From the NCBI RefSeq assembly GCF_000321225.1, contig NW_004450481.1, forward strand, positions 2,310,931 through 2,374,930: DNA of 64,000 nt, written 5' to 3'. Below, piece by piece: positions 49,269 to 64,000 of this stretch. Under the pieces are notes generated by a model. It had not been told where the DNA came from. It saw only the letters and a program-made list of their open reading frames with translations, and made no database searches. Each line of letters opens with the position of its first letter. The first letter of the stretch is position 1. This DNA is from Odobenus rosmarus divergens (taxonomy: Eukaryota; Chordata; Mammalia; Carnivora; Odobenidae). A program made the position numbers and the translations under genes.

Positions 49269-49424
49269 AAACTCACACATGTGGGACATGGTGTGAAGTG
49301 CAGACTCTCTGCCCAGTGCATCCCATTCTAAGCACCGAGAGACTAAGACCCTGGGAAGGAAAGGTGGGGGAAGGGCTGACCTCTTTAAACTTTTGATCCC
49401 CCTCATTTCCGTCATTTCCATTTT

Positions 49425-49797
49425 TCCTTGTGGCAAAATACACCAGAACACAAAATTTACCATTTTCAAGTGTACAATTTAGTAGCATTAATTATATTTG
49501 CATGATTGTGCAACGATCACCACTATCTAGTTCTAGAACACTTTCATCGTCCCAAAAGGAAACCCAGTACACATTTGCAATCATTCTCCATTCCCCCTCC
49601 CCCAACCCTGGGAATCACTAATCTACTTTCTGTCTCTGGATGTGTCTGTTCTAAACATGTCATATAAATTGAACCATACTGTGGTCTTTTGCGTCTGGCT
49701 TCTTTCACTCAGCATGCTTTCAAGGATCATCTGTGATGTAGCATGTAGCAGGGCTTCCTTCCTTTTTATGGCTGAATAATATTCCTTTGTATGGATC
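49425..49797 (-). repeat. L1 3'-end fragment
   Basis: Reverse L1 words: ttgtgcaacgatcaccacta, tctactttctgtctctggat, ggcttctttcactcagcatg, ggctgaataatattcctttg. Confidence 0.88.
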
Positions 49798-50104
49798 TAG
49801 ACTTCTTAAGGTTGAAGTCTCCCTGCAAAGACCCTGCCCAAAGCAAAAATATTCCTGGGACAACAGTACCTACTCCACAGCTGGTGCTCTATAAATGCCC
49901 ACTGGATAAAGGAATGAATGAAAGAATGATACATTCAGGCTGCAGCTGGTGGAAACAGCTGTGGGGTGTGACAAGCCTGGGCTCCAACGCTGCGAGTCTC
50001 TTATCAGCTATGTGACCCAGGAATCTTCCTATCCTCTCTGAGCCTCAGCTTCCTCTCTATACGTGGGATAAAACAGCAATTGTAGCCAAAACTCCTTCAA
50101 GTGT

Positions 50105-50260
50105 GAGCCCTGGAAAGTCAGACAGGCCAGGGTTGGAATCCAAGCTCTGCCCTTCCTCTCTGCGCTACCTTGGAAGCTACTTCGTCTCCCTGAGGCTCAG
50201 TTTCCACATCTGTAAGATGGGACAGACCCCACCATGGGGCGTCTGGGAACATTTAATGTG
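50105..50260 (+). repeat. MIR SINE
   Basis: Plus MIR words: ggttggaatccaagctctgc, ctacctt-type, tgaggctcagtttccacatc, tgtaagatggga. Confidence 0.7.
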
Positions 50261-50399
50261 ACTCCTGGGGCAAATGGGCGAATGGGCGGGAGATCAGACA
50301 CCGTCCTCTCCAGGTGGGGTGAGAGGTGAAAGAAGTGGGGAGGAGGTTTTAGGTAGGGGGAGCCCCCAGTCTCGCGCAGCCAGAGGCCTCCAGCAGGCA

Positions 50400-50462
50400 G
50401 GGGCGCATGCGCAGAGCAGCCCCGCGGCCCCTTTATAAGCGCTGAAGCGGCTCTGGGGCGAA
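50400..50462 (+). promoter_or_regulatory. NCAN: NCAN promoter with NRF1-type palindrome and TATA-like box
   Basis: gcgcatgcgc at 50403-50412 is a perfect NRF1-type palindrome, and tttataa at 50432-50438 is a TATA-like box. The start site would be expected near 50460-50465, in a CpG-rich setting. Confidence 0.65.
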
Positions 50463-50564
50463 CGGAGCGCAGGGCGCAGGGGCTGGACCCGGCGCGAGCA
50501 AGCGGAGCCCGAGCGTCCTTTGTGCCGCGCGACCGCCCCGGGATGCGTCCGAGCTAGGAGTCAG
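50463..50564 (+). other. NCAN: NCAN noncoding exon 1
   Basis: GC-rich leader ending GAGTCAG before donor GTGGGG at 50565. Contains a four-codon upstream ORF (ATG at 50543, stop TAG at 50555-50557). 5' end inferred from the TATA-like box. Confidence 0.6.
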
Positions 50565-52661
50565 GTGGGGGGGTCCGTCGTGGGGAGGGGGCCGCGTTGA
50601 GGGAGAGGTCCTCGCGATTAGAGACAGAGCACGAAACTGGGGAGGGGGCCTGGGATCAGAGAGAAGCCCCTAGAACAAGGAGGGGGGCTGAGAGGGGGGA
50701 GGGGAGACCCAGGTTGGGGAGAGAACGCAAACTGGGAGGGCGCTTGAGAATGTCAGGGGGACTCGGATTTGGGGGTCAGTTCCCGGGTTGTCCTGGAAAT
50801 GCGGAGACAATCCCAAGGTGGGGAGGGGTCCGGGCTGGGGGTGGGTCTCAGAATTGGGGAGGGGGCACTGGGAATCAAGGCTAAAGGAGGGCACCCTGAC
50901 TTTAGAGAGAAGAAGAGGATACCCAGATGCTATATGGGGGGCTCCAGAAGTGGGCATCCCAGTGTCCGAGCTGAGACACCCCAGGATTTTAAGTGGGGAT
51001 TCCCAATTTGCAGATGAATGGAGGAATCCAGGCTGGACTGCAGCGGGGAGGGGGGCCCTCCAGATTAGCCTGAGTCCAATAGAAGGGGGTCTTCCCTGAG
51101 TGTGAATGGCCATGGGAAAGGGGCGCCCTACAGTCTCCCTCTCCTTTTGGCCCAGGTCCTGTCACCACATCCTGATTCAGGGAGGAGGCTCTGGGGGGCT
51201 CCATCCCAAGGTGGTCCCTGTTGTTCCCTCAGATCTGGAGTTGGGGTGGTGTCCCTTCTCCCAGAGAGCACACTGGGTCTCCCAGGTGAATGCTGGGTGT
51301 GAGTCCCCAAAAGCCCCCAGTTAGGATCCCCAGGACACGTGAGGGGCACCCAGTCCCAAGAGGGGGGCCGCTCCCAGCACCTCCAGATCTGACCGTGTCC
51401 TCACAGAGAGACACAGACACTTGCCTCACCCCTTCAGTTCGATCTGCCCACATAGACTCTTATGGAAGTACTGGCTTGGTTTGGGGGCACAGGCACTAGG
51501 AAGTAGGGGGCTGGGACCCCAGGCCCGGCCTAGGCAGGAGCGACCCCCATTTCTGTGCGCGGGGCTTTGTTCCTCTCAGCAGCATTAATGGGAGACAGCC
51601 AGGATGAAGAGAGGGTTGGCGCTGGGCCCCAGCGGGGGACGTGGGGGAAGGGCAGAGAGGGAGGGGTGGGCAGATCGTGGGACCTCAGAACCCAGCAGCT
51701 TCACTGGCTCATGGACATTCCCAAATGGAAGGTGCCCCCGCCCCAGGAGGTGGGGGCTTTGTGTGTGTGTGTGTCGGTGTGTCTACCCCATGCTGAGAGA
51801 GGTTGTGTTCCCAACGAGGGTCTGGGTTCCTCTGTGAGTCTAATGTGACTGAGGTTGTGTCTTTGTCAGGAAACTTATGCTGGGGGCCACATCACCAGGT
51901 GGCAAAATGATGTGTGCCCGCCAGTCACCAAGGCCACATTTATCCAGCCTGGTCTGTGCCGGGGCTGGCATCACCATGTGTGAGTGTGTGTGAGGAACTG
52001 TGTCTGACGGTATGGCCTCATCTAGGGGTTTATGTGGAGAGCCTGAGACTGTGGGTGTGTGTCTTTGTGCAGAAGACGTGCTGCCTGCCTTGTAAGTGCC
52101 CATATTGTCTCTCTTTGTTAATGTCACTGTGAATCCGAGTGTGCGCGTGTGTCTCCCAGGCTCTGAGTCTGGGGTGTGTGGCTGCATGTACAGAAAGGAG
52201 GTCCTCTCCATGTGATTGGCGGTGTGGACCCTGAGCCTGGGGATGTGTGAGATATGGTCTGTGTGCAGAGTTGGGGAGCTAATGGGGGAGATGCTGGGGC
52301 TCAGGTCCCCAAGGGGCAACCTGAGATGGTTTACTGAGCCTGGCTTCCGTTCTCCTCTGAGAAGTTCCACGATCATGCCCATGCACACGAATATGCCCAG
52401 ACTCCAAGGCTAGAAACACACTCACGGCCCCTGCGGAGGGGCACTTGGACCCACACATCCAGAGACCGTAGTGGGTCTCCTATGCTCCATGCAGTGCACA
52501 GAGCTGCTGCAGACCGATGCACACATCTACACATCACAGGGCACAAGTTCACACCCTTGCCTGGACACAGCATCCCGACGCACACCTAGGCACACACAAA
52601 AACGCCTGCTGGCAAACTCACCCACATTCAGTCCCCACTAAGACAGGAGGTGGGTATGAGG

Positions 52662-52666
<5 letters not shown>

Positions 52667-52692
<26 letters not shown>
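52667..52692. repeat. (CA)n microsatellite
   Basis: Thirteen AC units in NCAN intron 1. Confidence 0.93.
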
Positions 52693-52734
52693 TCCTTCCG
52701 GGCCGCCCCTCCTCCAAGGCCCCACAGGCCCCTG

Positions 52735-52775
52735 TTTGCATATGCATGAGGCTCATGCATTATTCATGAGGGGAC
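52735..52775. promoter_or_regulatory. NCAN: POU-like motif cluster with perfect 19-bp palindrome
   Basis: ATGCATGAG-G-CTCATGCAT at 52742-52760 is a perfect inverted repeat. It is preceded by TTTGCATA and followed by TATTCATGAG, all resembling POU/octamer half-sites. Candidate neural enhancer; inference only. Confidence 0.45.
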
Positions 52776-53004
52776 GAGCCCCAGACAGCTGCGTAAATGC
52801 TCACCTCTGGCTGCTCTGGGGAGGAGGTATTTTAAGAGAAGGTGTGTGGGTGTGTGAGGGTGCAAGTGGAGGGAATAGAGTACATCTGGGAGAGTGTGTG
52901 TGCAGGTGGGAGGGTGCACCTGAAACTGTCACTGTGTTGGATCACCTCTGTACATTTGCGTGTGTACATGAGGCTTTGTATACAAAAAGCTGATTTTTAA
53001 TTTG

Positions 53005-53160
53005 ACATTTCTAGCACTTCACAAGTCTTAGCTTGTTCCATCCTCACCATAACCATGAGGTGCATGCTGGGTGATCCCCATTTTACAGGTGGGGAAACAG
53101 GCATAGAGGATGAAGCAGCATGTCTGAGATCATACAATGTATGGAAAGTAGAGGCAGGGC
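53005..53160 (-). repeat. MIR SINE
   Basis: Reverse MIR: cacttcacaagtcttagctt, ccccattttacaggtgggga, aacaggcatagagg. Confidence 0.75.
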
Positions 53161-53279
53161 TTTTTTTTTTTTTGCCTTTTTTTTTTTAATGTAATTTCTG
53201 CACCTACCGTGGGACTTGAACTCATGACCCCAAGATCAAGAGTCACATGCTCCTCCAAATGAGCTAGCCAGGCACGCCT
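53161..53279 (-). repeat. Older CAN-SINE-related element
   Basis: Poly-T start, then ttgaactcatgaccccaag, agatcaagagtcacatgctc, and agctagccaggcacgcc at the end. Confidence 0.82.
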
Positions 53280-53306
53280 GGATGTAGTCTGTGCTTTTAG
53301 CCATAC

Positions 53307-53330
53307 AGTGTGTGTGTGTGTGTGTGTGTT
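53307..53330. repeat. (GT)n microsatellite
   Basis: About 11 GT units. Confidence 0.9.
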
Positions 53331-53663
53331 CGTGTTCTCTGAACTTGCCCCCTCCTAAGGCCCTCTTGGGGTAGGTGCAGTGTGGAGTCCTGCCCCACAC
53401 GCTAATACCTTGCCAGGCCTTGAACAGCCATCAGGGGACCCCACACTTGTTCAAGGTTCCAAGGTGGAGAAATGAGGACAGCCTGGAATGGAAACAGAAG
53501 TTGCTGAGGTTTATGGGTTGGTAGTTGGGGGCACCATCCCAGGGATGGACTCTGCCCTGCTGTGCAGCCCTAGGCAAACCACTAACCCTCTCTGGGCCAG
53601 AGGCGCTGCCAGAGGAAGACAAGGAGACCAAGTGTGCAGTGTCCGCGCATTGTCTCCCTAGAG

Positions 53664-53684
53664 TTCAGCACCACGGATAGGTCC
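53664..53684 (+). promoter_or_regulatory. NCAN: REST/NRSF (RE1) site in NCAN intron 1
   Basis: ttcagcaccacggataggtc followed by c, against RE1 consensus TTCAGCACCACGGACAGCGC followed by C: 17 of 21 positions match by eye, including the complete left half TTCAGCACC. RE1 sites silence neuronal genes outside neurons, which suits a brain-specific proteoglycan gene. Confidence 0.7.
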
Positions 53685-54448
53685 CTGGCTGGCCTCCCAG
53701 TAGGGCCTCTGGGAGCTAGGAAAGGGCACTGGGGATGGGACGAGCTGTCCTCCACAGCCCCGTTCTGGCTCTATCTACACTCCCCTTCTCAGGGCTATTC
53801 TTTTATTAGGGTAAGGGTGCAAGATCTGGGTTTATAGAGGATGCTCTAACTTGCCATCTGTCCCCACCTCCTGAGCCCCAATAAGAGGAGTGGTACAGAG
53901 GGCTGGGAGACATTGGGGAGGGACTGCCTCTCCAGGGTTTCTGGTCTCTGGAAGAATGTGAAGAATGGGAGGGCACTGCTGTCCCAGTACCTGGATTGGG
54001 CCTTACTTATAGTTGGCACTCAATAATTGTCCATTTTATGCCTGAGGGCCACAACCTCTAGAGAAGGCTGGACCCACAACTGGAGTTTCTCTGTGGACCT
54101 AGGAGGCATCTTTGCTAGGCGGTATGAAGTCAGGAAGAGGGTGAGGTGGGCAGGGGTGAGGCCCCTTCCTCCAGCTGGGACTTGGCAGCTTCTCAAAAAT
54201 CCCAGAAACCAAGAATAGAATCTTGGCGACAACCAAATCCTGGAACTGAAGCTGAGAATCGTGTCAGTCAGGAAACCCAGATTAAAGTCTGGGTTGGAGG
54301 CCAGCCTACTGTCAGGCCTGGGGACCCCAGGCAGACTGGGACTGGTTGCTGCCTTCTGGGAGCCCCCAGTCTCATGGGCAAGGCCAACCTGAAAAATGGG
54401 ATTTTTATCTTGGCTGTGTTAAGGTCAATAATAATAATAACAGCTCAG

Positions 54449-54545
54449 GGGAGCCTGGCTGGCTCAGTTGGAAGAGCATGTGGCTCTTGATCTTGTGGTC
54501 ATGAGTTCGAGTCCCACTTGGGTGTAGAAATCACTTTAAAAATAA
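54449..54545 (+). repeat. Older CAN-SINE-related element
   Basis: ggggagcctggctggctcag head, then cttgtggtcatgagttcgag and a short tail. Confidence 0.82.
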
Positions 54546-54552
54546 TTATTTT

Positions 54553-54739
54553 ATTTTATTAAAGATTTTATTTATTTTAGAGAGAGAGAACATGAGTGGG
54601 GGGTGGGGAGGGGCGGAGGGAGAGGGAGAAGCTGATTCCCCACTGAGCAGGGAGCCTGACATGGGGCCCAATCCCAGGACCCCGAGATCATGACCCAAGC
54701 CAAAAGCAGATACTTAACCAACTGAGCCACCCAGGCACC
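54553..54739 (-). repeat. CAN-SINE
   Basis: Reverse element from taaagattttatttatttta to agccacccaggcacccc. Confidence 0.92.
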
Positions 54740-54772
54740 CCAAATAAATAATTTTTTAAAATAATAATAACA

Positions 54773-54985
54773 GGGGTGTCTGGGTGGCTCAGACTGTTAA
54801 GCATCTGCCTTCGGCTCGGGTCATGATCCCAGGGTCCTGGGATCAAGCCCCACATTGTGCTCCCTGCTGGGCGGGGAGCTTGCTTCTCCCTCTCCCTCTG
54901 CCTGCTCCTTCCCCTGCTTGTACGCTCTCTCTCTCTCTCTCTCTCTCTGTCAAAAATAAATAAAATATTAAAAAAATAACAATAA
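54773..54985 (+). repeat. CAN-SINE with expanded CT tract
   Basis: Plus element ggggtgtctgggtggctcag to aaataaataaaatatt, with about 12 CT units near its 3' end. Confidence 0.92.
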
Positions 54986-55035
54986 TAACAACAGCTCAAA
55001 CTTACTCCTTCATGCCAGGCAATTGTAAGCATTTT

Positions 55036-55250
55036 ATTATTTATTTATTTATTTATTTTAAAGATTTTATTTATTTATTTGACAGAGAGAGAGAACAAGC
55101 GAGTGCACACAAGCAGGGGGGTGCGGCAGGCAGAGGGAGAGGGAGAAGCAGGCTCCCTGCAGAGCTCGATCGGGGCTTGATCCCAGGACCTTGGGATCAT
55201 GACCTGAGCCGAAGGCAGATGCTTAACTGACTGAGCCACCCAGGCGCCCC
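55036..55250 (-). repeat. CAN-SINE
   Basis: Reverse element with an ATTT-repeat tail and agccacccaggcgcccc end. Confidence 0.93.
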
Positions 55251-55254
55251 AGTT

Positions 55255-55440
55255 CTAGGCATTTTGTATGTATTGACTATACTTACGCATCTATTCCTTC
55301 CAACTACCTGATGTTATCCCTATCTAACCTACAAAGAAACCAAGACACAGAGAAGCTAATCTACTTTTTCCAGGTCACACAGCAAGGAACAGGCAGAGAG
55401 ACAAACCCAGGTCTGATTCACTCCAGCACCCATGCTTCTG
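55255..55440 (-). repeat. MIR SINE
   Basis: Reverse MIR: ctacaaagaaaccaagacac, agagaagctaatctac, caggtcacacagcaag. Confidence 0.7.
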
Positions 55441-55449
55441 ACTGTGAGA

Positions 55450-55620
55450 CTTGACTGTTGGGATTCTGAAGTCAGCTGGTCCTGGGTTTAGATCCTGGTT
55501 CAGCCCTTGCTTGCTGACTGTGTGACCTTGAGTGACACGCTAGCCTCTCTGAGCCCCACTTTCCAGATTTGTAGAGTGGGGGACTTGGCCCTCCCACACT
55601 GACTGCCTGGGAGGGTAATA
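55450..55620 (+). repeat. MIR SINE
   Basis: Plus MIR: tgggtttagatcctggttc, actgtgtgaccttgagtgac, ctctgagccccactttcc. Confidence 0.75.
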
Positions 55621-55674
55621 CTCACTCCCATTCTCCCTCTCTCTCCATGTTCTCTCTCCTGTTCCAGGTCCAGG

Positions 55675-64000
<8,326 letters not shown>

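Larger units (their letters stand above)
45723..50400. other. Intergenic region NR2C2AP-NCAN
   Basis: No coding gene recognised. Contains MIRs, a GT-rich degenerate repeat patch (47.64-48.11 kb), a perfect MEF2/TATA-like site at 48320, a (CA)n tract, and an L1 fragment (49.4-49.8 kb). Confidence 0.55.
50565..55667 (+). other. NCAN: NCAN intron 1
   Basis: Long first intron with no coding exon recognised. Holds a POU-like palindrome (52742-52760), a REST/RE1-like site (53664-53684), two dinucleotide repeats, MIRs, and a SINE cluster at 54.4-55.25 kb. Confidence 0.75.

Overview
The window is nuclear DNA of a mammal of order Carnivora, most likely an arctoid caniform (bear, seal or weasel lineage). 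The evidence is about 25 tRNA-Lys-derived CAN-SINEs, recognisable by the head gcgcctgggtggctcag and an (AAATAAATAAAATCTTT)An tail. Many carry the body text ctccctgctcagcggggagcctgc, typical of non-canid caniforms and unlike the dog SINEC_Cf or cat types. The species itself cannot be named from the sequence. All genes are split by introns, so the exon structures below were rebuilt by hand from splice sites and from remembered human orthologues. Every completed gene closes in frame.

Gene order matches human 19p13.11: TMEM161A (only a likely promoter and first exon, minus strand, about 1.86-2.04 kb); MEF2B (minus, coding exons 9636 to 5811, 368 aa); BORCS8/MEF2BNB (minus, 38000 to 29335, 119 aa); RFXANK (plus, 39518 to 43926, 260 aa); NR2C2AP (minus, 45277 to 44121, 139 aa); NCAN (plus, from 55675 and running off the right edge inside its large mucin-like exon, about 1025 residues present). 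BORCS8 and RFXANK diverge from a shared CpG-rich region. RFXANK and NR2C2AP converge tail to tail. The 9.7-29 kb stretch holds the MEF2B 5' region and the BORCS8 3' UTR and has no further coding sequence I can support. A 250-base N gap lies in BORCS8 intron 3, at 31574-31823.

The genes do not form a pathway. MEF2B is a MADS-box transcription factor of germinal-centre B cells and RFXANK is the ankyrin subunit of the MHC class II regulator RFX. BORCS8 belongs to the lysosome-positioning BORC complex, NR2C2AP is a small nuclear-receptor corepressor, and NCAN is a brain extracellular-matrix proteoglycan.

I found no previously undescribed system. The points most worth a second look are: an AT-AC (U12-type) intron in NR2C2AP; a TGA that closes the alternative reading frame of the MEF2B last exon at a codon that is Trp in the human isoform; a near-consensus REST/RE1 site and a perfect POU-like palindrome in NCAN intron 1; a compact octamer/GC/CCAAT promoter candidate upstream of MEF2B; and a ZNF143-type motif at the TMEM161A end.
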